Shown: positions 1 to 8,046 of the stretch, piece after piece
How positions within the stretch are numbered: position 1 is the stretch's first letter
Layout: each line of letters starts with the position of its first letter
Origin: Dietzia sp. NCCP-2495
GTDB lineage: Bacteria; Actinomycetota; Actinomycetes; Mycobacteriales; Mycobacteriaceae
Direction: 5' to 3'
DNA length: 50,082 nt
Assembly: GCF_026011735.1 (NCBI RefSeq)
Contig: NZ_BRVN01000023.1
Coordinates: 1 to 50,082 of the forward strand
Notes under the pieces: model-generated
What the model was told of the DNA's origin: nothing
Database searches by the model: none
Seen by the model: only the letters and a program-made list of their open reading frames with translations
Program-made: the position numbers and the translations under genes

Positions 1-537
1 CAGAAATGGGTGGATGCCAACGCCGAGTGCGAGCGCAACAAGGACTGGACACCGCTGGCGGACTTCTTCACCGAGGACGCCACCTACGGCTGGAACTACG
101 GCACCAAGGACGACTTCATGGCCGTTGGCCGTGACGAGTTGCGTGACCTCGCCTTTGGTCAGGAGATGGCCGGCCTCGGGGGATGGCAGTACCCCTACAT
201 CCGGACGATCATCGACCCAGAGACCGGCGATGTGCTGTGCCTGTGGAAGCAGATCGCCCGCGACACCGTCGATCCGCGGACGGGCCGGCCGTACGAGGTG
301 CACGGCCTGGGCGGCTCGTGGTTCCTCTACAACGGGAATCAGCAGTGGGCGTGGCAGCGGGACTTCTTCGACTTCGGCAACGTCGTGGACCTGTTCATGC
401 GCATGTATGAGGCCGACGCCTTGACCCCGTCGATGAAGGCTCGCTTCGAGGCTGCCGGCGGCAAGCCCGCCGGCTGGTATCGGATCGAGGACAGCCCGGC
501 GACCCTATGGCCGGTCACCGGACCGACGGAAGTCTGA
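1..537 (+). CDS. SnoaL-like / NTF2-fold protein, 5' end cut by window
   Basis: The reading frame is open from base 1 (reads Q-K-W-V-D-A-N), so the true start lies upstream; the GTG at 10 is probably internal. The visible 178 residues look like an NTF2/SnoaL-type small alpha+beta protein: an early W-x-x-L-A-D-x-(F/Y)-x-x-D-A-x-Y-G-W stretch and a late W-x-W-Q-R-D-F-F-D-F-G-N segment, as in actinobacterial SnoaL-like proteins found in steroid and aromatic catabolic clusters. Such proteins can be small cyclases, hydratases or isomerases; nothing in the sequence fixes the reaction. It precedes an F420-type oxidoreductase on the same strand with a 97-base gap. Family call is fair, function unknown. 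Confidence 0.7.
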   Translation, partial: QKWVDANAECERNKDWTPLADFFTEDATYGWNYGTKDDFMAVGRDELRDLAFGQEMAGLGGWQYPYIRTIIDPETGDVLCLWKQIARDTVDPRTGRPYEVHGLGGSWFLYNGNQQWAWQRDFFDFGNVVDLFMRMYEADALTPSMKARFEAAGGKPAGWYRIEDSPATLWPVTGPTEV

Positions 538-634
538 TGCGAACAGCCGTCGCCGTTACCGGCTTCTGCCAGCGTCGTAGGTCCGCCACCGGTCACGGCG
601 ACGGCGTCGTTTCGGCCCCAGTCGAAAGGAAGCC

Positions 635-1504
635 ATGAAATTCGCCGTCTCTACCGCCTGGATCCCGCATGAACAATTGGCCCCGATTGCCAAGGCAGCC
701 GATGAGCTCGGCTACTCCTCACTCGCGCTACCCGACCATGTCGTCGACATCGCAGACATTCAAACTCCGTATCCCTACACCGAGGACGGCAGTCGGCGTT
801 GGGCGACAGGCGCGGAGTGGCCCGACCCTTGGGTGACCGTCGGACACCTCGCTGCCGTGACCTCCAGAGTGCGGTTCTTCACTTCTGTGTACATTGCCGC
901 GATGCGATCGCCCTACCAGGTGGCCAAGACGGTCGGCACTGCGGCCGTACTGTCCGGTAACCGGGTCACTCTCGGCGTGGGAGTCGGCTGGTGCCGTGAA
1001 GAATTTGACCTACTCGAGCAGCCCTTTGGTACACGTGGCCGGAGAACTGACGAAGCACTCGAACTGATCCGTCGCCTGTGGGCGCCCGGGGATGTCGAGT
1101 ACGAGGGCCAGTTCTGGAATACGCCGAAGCTGACGATGGAACCGACGCCCTCAGAGCGGGTGCCGATCTATGTCGGCGGGATCTCGGATGCCGGATTCGC
1201 TAGAGCCGCCCGGTACGACGGGTGGGTCGGTGACCTCTGCACGATAGACGAAGGAGCCCGATGGGCGGCCGCGCTTCGCGCCGAGCGGGATAAAATCGGT
1301 GCGACTGGGGAGTTCCAAGTGATCGTTGCCCTTACCGATGCGATCACGCCGGACGATTTCCGTCGGGCGCGACAACTCGGAATGACCGAGACGATGACCG
1401 CACCGTGGGCCTACTACTACGAACTCGACGCCACGCTCGAACAAAAGCTCGACGGAATGGCGCGGTTCTCTGACGACGTCATAAGCCCCCTCGCACACGA
1501 CTGA
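635..1504 (+). CDS. LLM-class (F420-dependent type) oxidoreductase
   Basis: 289-aa TIM-barrel flavin/deazaflavin oxidoreductase of the luciferase-like family, subgroup resembling TIGR03619. The N-terminus (K-F-A-V-S-T-A-W), the P-D-H-V segment near residue 34, the hydrophobic strand before G-V-G-V-G-W near residue 118 and the V-P-I-Y-V-G-G-I-S segment near residue 180 are typical. Members reduce or oxidise small organic substrates with F420H2; the substrate here cannot be read from sequence. The ATG is preceded by AAAGGAAG at good spacing. It converges on the thioesterase gene with about 55 bases between the stops. A second member of the same family lies at 3711-4559. Confidence 0.85.
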   Translation: MKFAVSTAWIPHEQLAPIAKAADELGYSSLALPDHVVDIADIQTPYPYTEDGSRRWATGAEWPDPWVTVGHLAAVTSRVRFFTSVYIAAMRSPYQVAKTVGTAAVLSGNRVTLGVGVGWCREEFDLLEQPFGTRGRRTDEALELIRRLWAPGDVEYEGQFWNTPKLTMEPTPSERVPIYVGGISDAGFARAARYDGWVGDLCTIDEGARWAAALRAERDKIGATGEFQVIVALTDAITPDDFRRARQLGMTETMTAPWAYYYELDATLEQKLDGMARFSDDVISPLAHD

Positions 1505-1558
1505 CCAGCAGTCCTGCAAACGTTTTGTCCCCGCAGCAGGCGAGCTGGCCGTAGTGGT

Positions 1559-2398
1559 TTAGTTTCCTTTCGCCTTACCGCCGAAATCCAGCGTGTCCAT
1601 GGGGTTGGCCACGGCCGTCACGGACACCGTGCCCAATGGGCCCTCGCGATCGAACACTTCCGCAGTAGCTACCGAGACCCCATCCCTCTGAACGTGGTCG
1701 AGGGCGCGCAATCCGACCTCCATGCTTCCCGGTCGGCGAGCCAGCATCAGACTGAGATCGGAGTTGATGTATGGAACGCCTCCGCTGCCCCAGTTGCAGA
1801 CCATGTTGGCCGTATCGGCTATTCCCGCGGTCGCTTGAAACGTCGTGCCGGGCTCATCGAGCACGATCGGCACCAACTGATGCCACATCTGGTGTCGCCC
1901 CTCGTTCTGGTGGTCCTCGAACCGGTTCGACCAGGGCTCCGAACTGGCCATGCACGGAGGTCCCCCCATCAGTTCTTTCGCGAGATCACGGCTCGGTGGA
2001 ACGGGCCTGTCCTCGAGCCCCCATATCGCGCCCGGCGGAGATTGCGAAGGCCTGAGGAACAGGCAACTCGCGCGTGCTGTCTGTTGCTGCCCTTGAATCA
2101 GGGATACGTCGATCAGGGTCAGGCGTGTGCTACTGCGGACGACTTCCGTGCGTAGCCTGGTCGGACTCATCCGACTCGGTCTAAAGAGATCGACATGAAA
2201 TCGGGAGGGAACGAATTCGGCCCGTCCTAGGCGGCCTATCGCCTCTTCTGCCCCACAGGCCAGGAGTCCGCTCACAGCCACACCGTGTAGGTGGTCCACA
2301 TTCCACTCACTACGGCTCAAATCCAGTGGCTCGAACACCTCGTCAGTACGGCGGAAGTACGCCGGGATCATATCGTCGCGGACCAAGGCCGCCATCAC
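1559..2398 (-). CDS. Acyl-CoA thioesterase domain protein (double hot-dog)
   Basis: 279-aa protein resembling actinobacterial TesB-like/4HBT thioesterases with two hot-dog halves. The N-terminal half carries an H-x-x-G-V-A-V-S-G-L-L segment followed by F-x-V-D-L-F-R-P-S-R, the usual substrate-tunnel strand of this group; the C-terminal half has I-N-S-D-L-S-L near residue 210. The expected role is hydrolysis of an acyl-CoA or ring-derived CoA thioester in the cytoplasm. Its start overlaps the stop of the upstream 439-aa gene by 4 bases (ATGA), so the two are translationally coupled. Last gene of a three-gene operon running from 4559 down to 1559. Confidence 0.75.
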   Translation of the reverse strand: MMAALVRDDMIPAYFRRTDEVFEPLDLSRSEWNVDHLHGVAVSGLLACGAEEAIGRLGRAEFVPSRFHVDLFRPSRMSPTRLRTEVVRSSTRLTLIDVSLIQGQQQTARASCLFLRPSQSPPGAIWGLEDRPVPPSRDLAKELMGGPPCMASSEPWSNRFEDHQNEGRHQMWHQLVPIVLDEPGTTFQATAGIADTANMVCNWGSGGVPYINSDLSLMLARRPGSMEVGLRALDHVQRDGVSVATAEVFDREGPLGTVSVTAVANPMDTLDFGGKAKGN

Positions 2399-3714
2399 GC
2401 CTCCCCGACAATAAAGAGCGGCAAGGATCGTCTGGGTTCAAAGGTAAACTCCGAGCCGGTGCTGAACTTGGTCACCGCCACCTCGTCGGACTCGGAAATC
2501 GGTTCATCCCGTCGCACAATTGTGCCTTGCCATTCGCCGACGGCAGCTCCGGTCGTCACCTCGATGTCCAGATGGGGATCCACGGCACGGACGGCAGCGC
2601 GAAGTGGTGTGAACCACTCGGGCCCGCACAAGGCGATCCAGCCATTGTCTTGGTGGACAAGGGAGGGGCGGACGAGCAGGCAAGCGCCGTCTATTTCGGC
2701 GTTCACGTAGGCGGCCGGGTTGAGCATCGGGTGCGCAGCCAGCAGCCGGGCTGCGGCATTCACCGCGTCGTCCTGCTCTGCTAGTGCGAGCGCCCGTGTC
2801 AGCCTCTCACCGGCGACCCCGGCGATACCCACGAGTTGCTTGCGACGGATCTTGACCGTGTCGTCCGCTGAGTCGGTGCGCGCATCGACCGCGATTGCGA
2901 ACGCATTATCCAGAAGTGCCATCTGCACACAGATTTCATCCGCAATCCGGACCAGGCCGGAATGCGAGAAGGCCAAGAAATCAACATCGGACATGAGTGC
3001 GCCGCTGTAATCGGACAGCCCCTCGTCGCGCGGGTCGATCGGTGTCAACTCGACCGTCGCCGCTCGGGACCGTTCGTTGACGGCGAGGGCGGATACAGGC
3101 TCCGGCTCCGGAAAAGAGTCGTCGATCTTCACCGTCCACGCGCAATGCGGTGCCCGGTCCGCAGGGACACGCGGCGGCCGGTGAATCGGACGGACCTGAG
3201 CGTGCGGATTGGTCGCTATCGCCGTGGCGTCGAACGTGGGGTCCTCGATGTCATGGCACATCCCACGGACATAGTCCTCTCCCATGGGTTCGACATCCAT
3301 GAGCGCACCACAGTGATCGAGGTGGAACTCGCCGGACCACCGGTCGTGCACGATGTACCGGAAGTCCATGAACTGAGGGGGAGCACCGATGTCCAGTTGC
3401 AGCCCCTTGAAAATCGTCGGGACGTCTCCGCGACCCGGCTCTTCAGGGGAAAAATCGAGTGCCTTCTGCATGCGTCGTGTATAGATCGGACTTGCTGCAG
3501 CCCATTCCTCAATCGCGATCTGGAGCATCTCCTCGCGACCGAAAGCGGAGATGCACCAGGGCATTCCCGCTCGGTCGATGAGCTGCCCGATCAGGAGTAA
3601 CTCTGGCACGATCACCGCAAGTTCCTCGCGTGTGAAGTCGGCGTATCGGCTGGTTTGATTCACTGGGCTGCTCCTCGACATGCTGGTGGTCCACTGCTTC
3701 TTATTCGCACTCAC
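2395..3714 (-). CDS. Uncharacterised 439-aa protein coupled to thioesterase and F420-type oxidoreductase
   Basis: I do not recognise a characterised homologue. No signal peptide or membrane segment. The N-terminal 80 residues look helical. A central cluster (about residues 130-165) contains D-H-C-G-A-L-M and R-G-M-C-H-D-I-E-D-P, a Cys/His/Asp arrangement vaguely like the thiazoline-carboxylate-hydrolase/DUF6125 class, but I am not confident. The C-terminal half (from about residue 250) is an alpha/beta segment with no motif I can name. It overlaps both neighbours by 4 bases (2395-2398 and 3711-3714), so all three gene products are probably made together and act on the same substrate. An ATG at 3714 is used because it overlaps the upstream TGA. 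Confidence 0.7.
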   Translation of the reverse strand: MSANKKQWTTSMSRSSPVNQTSRYADFTREELAVIVPELLLIGQLIDRAGMPWCISAFGREEMLQIAIEEWAAASPIYTRRMQKALDFSPEEPGRGDVPTIFKGLQLDIGAPPQFMDFRYIVHDRWSGEFHLDHCGALMDVEPMGEDYVRGMCHDIEDPTFDATAIATNPHAQVRPIHRPPRVPADRAPHCAWTVKIDDSFPEPEPVSALAVNERSRAATVELTPIDPRDEGLSDYSGALMSDVDFLAFSHSGLVRIADEICVQMALLDNAFAIAVDARTDSADDTVKIRRKQLVGIAGVAGERLTRALALAEQDDAVNAAARLLAAHPMLNPAAYVNAEIDGACLLVRPSLVHQDNGWIALCGPEWFTPLRAAVRAVDPHLDIEVTTGAAVGEWQGTIVRRDEPISESDEVAVTKFSTGSEFTFEPRRSLPLFIVGEA

Positions 3715-4559
3715 GGCGACAGGCCCAAACGGTCCGCGAGCTTGTCCAGATAGGTCAGGACCGCCTTCTCATCTGCGTCCGGTACGCCCCAGATGAGTTC
3801 AGTAGCTCGGGCGTCGGCCCAGTCCTGGAAGTCCTGCTGGTCGGGCTTCTTCGCCACGAGAACGCGGATATCCGGTTCGCCACTTCTTCCCTCCTCCGCC
3901 CAAGAGGCACGAAGCCTTCCGGCGTTCTCCGAAACGTTGGTGCTGGTCGGGGTGGTCATCCACCCGTCGGCATGCGCGGCGATCCAGGCGAAGGTCTTGG
4001 GTCCCGCGCCGGCACCGATGATCACCGGAATCCGCCCTTGCGGAGGTTTGGGATGTGCCCAACTCGGCCCGAAGGACACGAACTCCCCGTCGTAGGACGC
4101 CTCTTCTTCGGTCCACAAAGCGCGCATTGCTTCCAGATATTCCTTCAGAACGCCCCGGCGCCGGGCGGCTGGAACGTTGTGGTCAGACAGTTCGTCGGTA
4201 TTCCAGCCGAAGCCCGCCCCGAGAGTGACCCGCCCGCCGGAGAGGTGGTCGAGCGTGGCCAGGGTCTTGGCGAGAGTGATCGGATCAGATTCCACGGGCA
4301 GTGCCACCGCTGTCGCCAGGCCGATCCGTGTTGTGACAGAAAGGCACGACGCTAGAGAGACCCACGGGTCCAAGGTGCGCATGTACCTGTCGTCGGGAAG
4401 ATCCTCACCGCCCGTGGGGTGAAGTGCGTCCCTCCGTACCGGGATATGGGTGTGCTCGGGCACATACAACGTGTCAAACCCCCGCTCTTCAGCAGCTACG
4501 GCCAGCCGAGCGGGAGCAATGCCCCGGTCCGAGGTGAAGAGAACGACGCCATTTCGCAT
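3711..4559 (-). CDS. LLM-class (F420-dependent, TIGR03619-like) oxidoreductase
   Basis: 282-aa luciferase-like oxidoreductase. Visible hallmarks are Y-V-P-E-H-T-H-I-P near residue 35, G-R-V-T-L-G-A-G-F-G-W near residue 110, a full I-P-V-I-I-G-A-G segment near residue 180 and a W-M-T-T-P-T strand, all usual for F420-dependent members with TIGR03619-like organisation. First gene of the operon with the unknown 439-aa protein and the thioesterase. Its 5' end faces the acyl-CoA ligase gene across a 135-base divergent region with a double dyad (4603-4626), so both units may share a regulator. The substrate is unknown. Confidence 0.83.
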   Translation of the reverse strand: MRNGVVLFTSDRGIAPARLAVAAEERGFDTLYVPEHTHIPVRRDALHPTGGEDLPDDRYMRTLDPWVSLASCLSVTTRIGLATAVALPVESDPITLAKTLATLDHLSGGRVTLGAGFGWNTDELSDHNVPAARRRGVLKEYLEAMRALWTEEEASYDGEFVSFGPSWAHPKPPQGRIPVIIGAGAGPKTFAWIAAHADGWMTTPTSTNVSENAGRLRASWAEEGRSGEPDIRVLVAKKPDQQDFQDWADARATELIWGVPDADEKAVLTYLDKLADRLGLSP

Positions 4560-4602
4560 ACATACACCCTAGGCGCTGAACTACTCTAATGGAGAGGTGT
4601 TC

Positions 4603-4626
4603 AGACAATTGTCTAGACGACTGTCT
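4603..4626. promoter_or_regulatory. Tandem dyad AGACnnnnGTCT x2 in divergent promoter region
   Basis: Bases 4603-4614 form a perfect 12-base palindrome (AGACAATTGTCT), followed directly by 4615-4626, AGACGACTGTCT, which has the same AGAC/GTCT half-sites. The join also makes GTCTAGAC at 4611-4618. Two back-to-back dyads between divergent start codons (4559 on -, 4695 on +) look like an operator for a dimeric TetR- or GntR-type repressor. No regulator gene lies next to it, so the protein is unknown. Confidence 0.5.
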
Positions 4627-4694
4627 TGTATTCGCGCCCGGATCACGGCACAGGCGACCCGACAGTCCATGAAATCTTCTCGAGGGAGTACGAA

Positions 4695-6344
4695 ATGACC
4701 GAAGAATTCAACATCGGGCTGGCCCATGAGGCGATCAGTGAAGCCCTCCCGGACCGCGAAGCGATCGTCTGGCGAGACCGCAGACTGACGTTCGCGGAGT
4801 TGACCGACCGCAGCCGCCGCCTGGCCACCTACCTCCACCAGGCAGGGCTAGGCCTCCGTCGGGAACGCGGCGCCCTCGCCTCCCACGAGTCCGGCCAGGA
4901 CCACGTGGCGCTCTACCTCTACAACGGCAACGAGTACCTGGAGGGGATGCTCGGAGCGTTCAAATCACGGTGCGCCTCGGTCAATGTCAACTACCGGTAC
5001 GTTGCAGACGAGCTTCGCTACCTTCTCTTGAACTCGGAGTCGAAGGCGATCATCTACCACGCCAGATTCGCCCCGCTACTTGCCGAGATCCGAGACGAGC
5101 TACAAGACATCACACTGTGGCTCCAGGTCGCGGACGACTCCGATGAGCCTCTGCTTCCCGGCGCGGTGGACTATGAAGAAGCACTAGCGTCGGTCCCGGC
5201 AGAGCTGCCGGATGTCGGCCATTCGCCGGATGATCTTTACATGATCTACACGGGCGGAACCACCGGCATGCCCAAGGGAGTGCTGTGGCGACAGCACGAC
5301 ATCTTCATGTCGGCGATGGGGGGCCGAACCCCGGGAGTATGGGACCCGGTGACGAGCTACGAAGAAGTGGTCGATCGCGCGGTGAACGGCATGGGAGGCG
5401 CGATGCTCATGATTCCGCCGTTCATGCACGGAGCGGCCCAGTGGTCGGCATTCATCCTCATGCACCAAGGGGCGAAGATCGTCATCCCGGATGAGAACCG
5501 CCGGATGGACCCCGCCGACGTCTTGAGGACCTTGGAGCGGGAAAAGACCAGCACCATCACGGTCACCGGCAATGCGGTGATGCGCCCGCTCCTGGAGGAG
5601 ATGCGGACCGGTGCTTATGACCTCTCGAGTCTGTCGATCATCGGCAACGGCAGCGCTGTGCTGTCGGCAGAGCTCAAAGAGCAGGTACTCGACCTGTTGC
5701 CCAATGCACTGATCAACGACTCCGTTGGCTCGTCCGAGACCGGGGCGCAAGGATCACATCTGTCTGCCCGCGGGGCAGCCGCCACAGGCCGCTTCGGGCC
5801 CGGGCCAGGGGCCGTAGTCCTAGACGAAGATCTGGAACGCCTTCATGAGCCCGGACACCATGCGTTGGGATGGCTAGCGCAGTCGGGATGGGTGCCCTTG
5901 GGTTATCTCAACGATCCTGACAAGACGGCCCGCACCTTCCCGGTTGTCGACGGCCGACGGTATGCGGTACCTGGAGACAGGGCCCGTCTCCTGGCGGACG
6001 GAGAAGTCGAGGTTCTGGGAAGAGACTCCGTTTCCATCAACACCGGCGGCGAAAAGGTCTTCGCGGAGGAAGTCGAGAAGGCCATCAGCACCCACCCTTC
6101 GGTTCGGGACGTCAACGTTTGCAGCCGCCCACACGACAGGTGGGGAAACGAGATCGTTGCGGTTGTTGAGCTGGCCGAAGGCCAAACAGTCTCCAAAGCC
6201 GATCTGACCGAACATGCTGCTCTGCACATCGCCGGTTACAAAGTCCCTAAAGACTGGGTCATCGTCGACCGGATCCAGCGCTCGCCCTCGGGCAAAGCCG
6301 ACTACCGGTGGGCCCACAAAGTGGCAGCACAGTCACAGCAGTAG
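4695..6344 (+). CDS. Acyl-CoA synthetase, FadD19-like (steroid side-chain type)
   Basis: 549-aa AMP-forming ligase. Motifs: Y-T-G-G-T-T-G-M-P-K-G-V at residues 185-196 (ATP/AMP loop), I-N-T-G-G-E-K-V-F from residue 448 (hinge and C-domain), and S-P-S-G-K with the catalytic lysine at about K534. The G-G-T-T-G-M-P-K-G-V-(L/M)-W-R-Q form and the S-I-N-T-G-G-E-K-V-F hinge are those of the FadD17/FadD19 group, which activates steroid side-chain carboxylates; by analogy the substrate is a bulky or branched acid. The frame is open upstream to 4626, but ATG 4695 has GAGGGAG at proper spacing and gives the family N-terminus. The gene ends only 15 bases before an FMO fragment, suggesting a rearrangement breakpoint just behind it. 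Confidence 0.85.
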   Translation: MTEEFNIGLAHEAISEALPDREAIVWRDRRLTFAELTDRSRRLATYLHQAGLGLRRERGALASHESGQDHVALYLYNGNEYLEGMLGAFKSRCASVNVNYRYVADELRYLLLNSESKAIIYHARFAPLLAEIRDELQDITLWLQVADDSDEPLLPGAVDYEEALASVPAELPDVGHSPDDLYMIYTGGTTGMPKGVLWRQHDIFMSAMGGRTPGVWDPVTSYEEVVDRAVNGMGGAMLMIPPFMHGAAQWSAFILMHQGAKIVIPDENRRMDPADVLRTLEREKTSTITVTGNAVMRPLLEEMRTGAYDLSSLSIIGNGSAVLSAELKEQVLDLLPNALINDSVGSSETGAQGSHLSARGAAATGRFGPGPGAVVLDEDLERLHEPGHHALGWLAQSGWVPLGYLNDPDKTARTFPVVDGRRYAVPGDRARLLADGEVEVLGRDSVSINTGGEKVFAEEVEKAISTHPSVRDVNVCSRPHDRWGNEIVAVVELAEGQTVSKADLTEHAALHIAGYKVPKDWVIVDRIQRSPSGKADYRWAHKVAAQSQQ

Positions 6345-6359
6345 GCCCCACTTGGAGGC

Positions 6360-6763
6360 GAGGCCTCGGACCGGATCGGTGGGAACTGGGCGTTCGACAA
6401 TCCCAACGGCAGCTCGAGCGCGTACCGCTCGCTGCACATCGACACCTCCAAGCATCAGTTGAGCTTCCGGGATTTCCCGATGCCGGAGGAGTTCCCGAAC
6501 TTTCCACACCACACCCAGATCAAGCAGTACCTGGACTCCTACGCGGACGCGTTTGACCTACTCCGATCCATCGAGTTCGAGACCCGCGTGGTGCATGCGC
6601 AGCGACTGCCCGACGGCGGCTGGGAGCTGACCACCGAGCGCACAGGCGCGGCAGCAGAGGCAGCGGACGGGGAGTCGTCAGAGGCGAGTCCGGACGGGGC
6701 GGGCCGCGAGACCCGCCAGTTCGACCTGCTGGTGGTGGGCAACGGGCACCACTGGGATCCGCG
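6360..6763 (+). pseudogene. Flavin monooxygenase (FMO) remnant, truncated at both ends
   Basis: From E-A-S-D-R-I-G-G-N-W to G-N-G-H-H-W-D-P-R the frame reads as residues about 34-160 of an FMO closely similar to the intact gene at 9017-10405 (compare 9117-9490). The first 33 residues with the FAD-binding G-x-G-x-x-G are missing, and similarity stops at about 6763, where the DNA switches to an inverted luciferase-like fragment. Differences from the intact copy, including a longer linker around residues 125-145, show this is a diverged paralogue and not a recent tandem duplication. No start or ribosome-binding site of its own. Confident as a remnant. Confidence 0.85.
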
Positions 6764-7052
6764 ATGGTGGAGAAGCGCTGGAAGACGCGGACGGGGTCGT
6801 CGCTGGACAGGACGGTCACGGCGGAGCGAGCGTGATGCGACTGGTGCGGGTGGCAAGGCCGGCCAGCACGACGTCGGGGGCGGAGACGGCGAAGTCAGGA
6901 CGGCGGAGCTCGCCGATGCCGAACGCGTCGACACCCACCTCGTCGGCGAGCACGCCCTGCTCCACGAGGTCACGCAGGACCTGCGCCTGGTGGACGGGGC
7001 GGCCGGCGCGGTCGACGGTGACGTCGCCGAAGGTGTCGAGGCCAAAGGCCAC
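6764..7052 (-). pseudogene. Luciferase-like monooxygenase N-terminal remnant with frameshift
   Basis: Read on the - strand from GTG 7052, the frame gives F-G-L-D-T-F-G-D-V, then V-L-A-D-E-V-G-V-D and R-R-P-D-F-A-V-S-A-P, the N-terminus of a flavin-dependent luciferase-like oxidoreductase. At about 6816 the frame ends at R-I-T-L-A-P-P-stop; shifting one base restores V-T-V-L-S-S-D-D-P-V-R-V-F-Q-R-F, so one base is missing. Similarity ends near 6764, where it abuts the FMO remnant tail to tail. About two thirds of the protein is absent, so it cannot be functional. Confidence 0.8.
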
Positions 7053-7149
7053 GTCGTGCGGTGGGGTGGGTGACGACGACGAGGTCGGCGTCGCGGGATC
7101 GTGGGCAGCGGCGGATGAGGTCCTGCTGGCAGCATAGTTGATCCGTCAT

Positions 7150-8046
7150 CTACATGGTGGGGTGTGCCACCCGGGCGCGGGAGGCGCGGACGTACCGGGC
7201 GATCATCCGGTCCATCACCCCGGGCGCGAGTCGCTGCAGTCGCCACGTGGCCCGGGCGCGGGCGGGCTCGATCACGAGAGCGCGGTTGCGGGCGACGCCG
7301 TCGAGCACGCTCGCCGCCAACCGGTCGGGGTCCAGCGGCCGACGCACCCCCTGGCCGTCGAGGTAGAAATGCCGACCGTCGAAGCCGTCGAGTTCACCCT
7401 TGTCGAGGATCGCGGTGTCGACCGCCGCCGGGCACACCACGGTCACGCCGACCCCGTGACCGGCGGCCTCGGCGCGCAGGGACAGCCCGAGCCCGACGAC
7501 CGCGTGCTTGGTCATCGCGTAGCTGGTGATGAGCCCCGCCGGGCACAACCCGCCCATCGACGCGGTGAACACGATCGCCCCGGCCCCGCGGTCGATCATG
7601 TGCGGGTACGCGGCGTGCACGCAGTGGACCACGCCACGGACGTTGACGTCGATGATCGCGTTCCACTGCTCCAGGGTGAGCTTCTCGGTGTCGCCGCCCC
7701 AGGTGATGCCGGCGTTGGCGAACATCAGGTCCAGCCCGCCCCGGGTGGCGACCATCTCCTCGACGAGGGCCGAGACGGCGGCGGCATCGGTGACGTCGAG
7801 GTGCGCCGGTTCGGCACTCCCCGCCGCTGCCGACCCGGCGCCGGGGCCGGACCTCGTCGTCGTCACCCCCTCGGCGACCCGCCGCGCGGCGGCGAGGTCG
7901 ATGTCGGCCACCACCACGTGCGCACCGGCCGCCACGAGGGCGCGGCAGAGGGCCGCGCCGATCCCGGACCCGCCGCCGGTGACGACGGCCGACGCCCCGG
8001 CCAGCCGCGGGCCGCGGAGGGCGGTCACCGACCTGGGCGATTTCAT
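7150..8046 (-). CDS. Short-chain dehydrogenase/reductase (SDR)
   Basis: 298-aa classical SDR. Rossmann motif T-G-G-G-S-G-I-G at about residues 19-26, N-A-G-I near residue 100, catalytic S (in T-A-S-M-G-G) and Y-A-M-T-K with the active-site Tyr/Lys near residue 160. It should oxidise an alcohol or reduce a ketone with NAD(P). The open frame extends far upstream to 8634, but that part is out-of-frame translation of the preceding gene; the ATG at 8046 overlaps the stop of the upstream SDR (ATGA at 8043-8046), which fixes the start. Second gene of a two-gene operon divergent from the FMO operon, suggesting it works on products of the FMO/hydrolase pair. Confidence 0.87.
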   Translation of the reverse strand: MKSPRSVTALRGPRLAGASAVVTGGGSGIGAALCRALVAAGAHVVVADIDLAAARRVAEGVTTTRSGPGAGSAAAGSAEPAHLDVTDAAAVSALVEEMVATRGGLDLMFANAGITWGGDTEKLTLEQWNAIIDVNVRGVVHCVHAAYPHMIDRGAGAIVFTASMGGLCPAGLITSYAMTKHAVVGLGLSLRAEAAGHGVGVTVVCPAAVDTAILDKGELDGFDGRHFYLDGQGVRRPLDPDRLAASVLDGVARNRALVIEPARARATWRLQRLAPGVMDRMIARYVRASRARVAHPTM

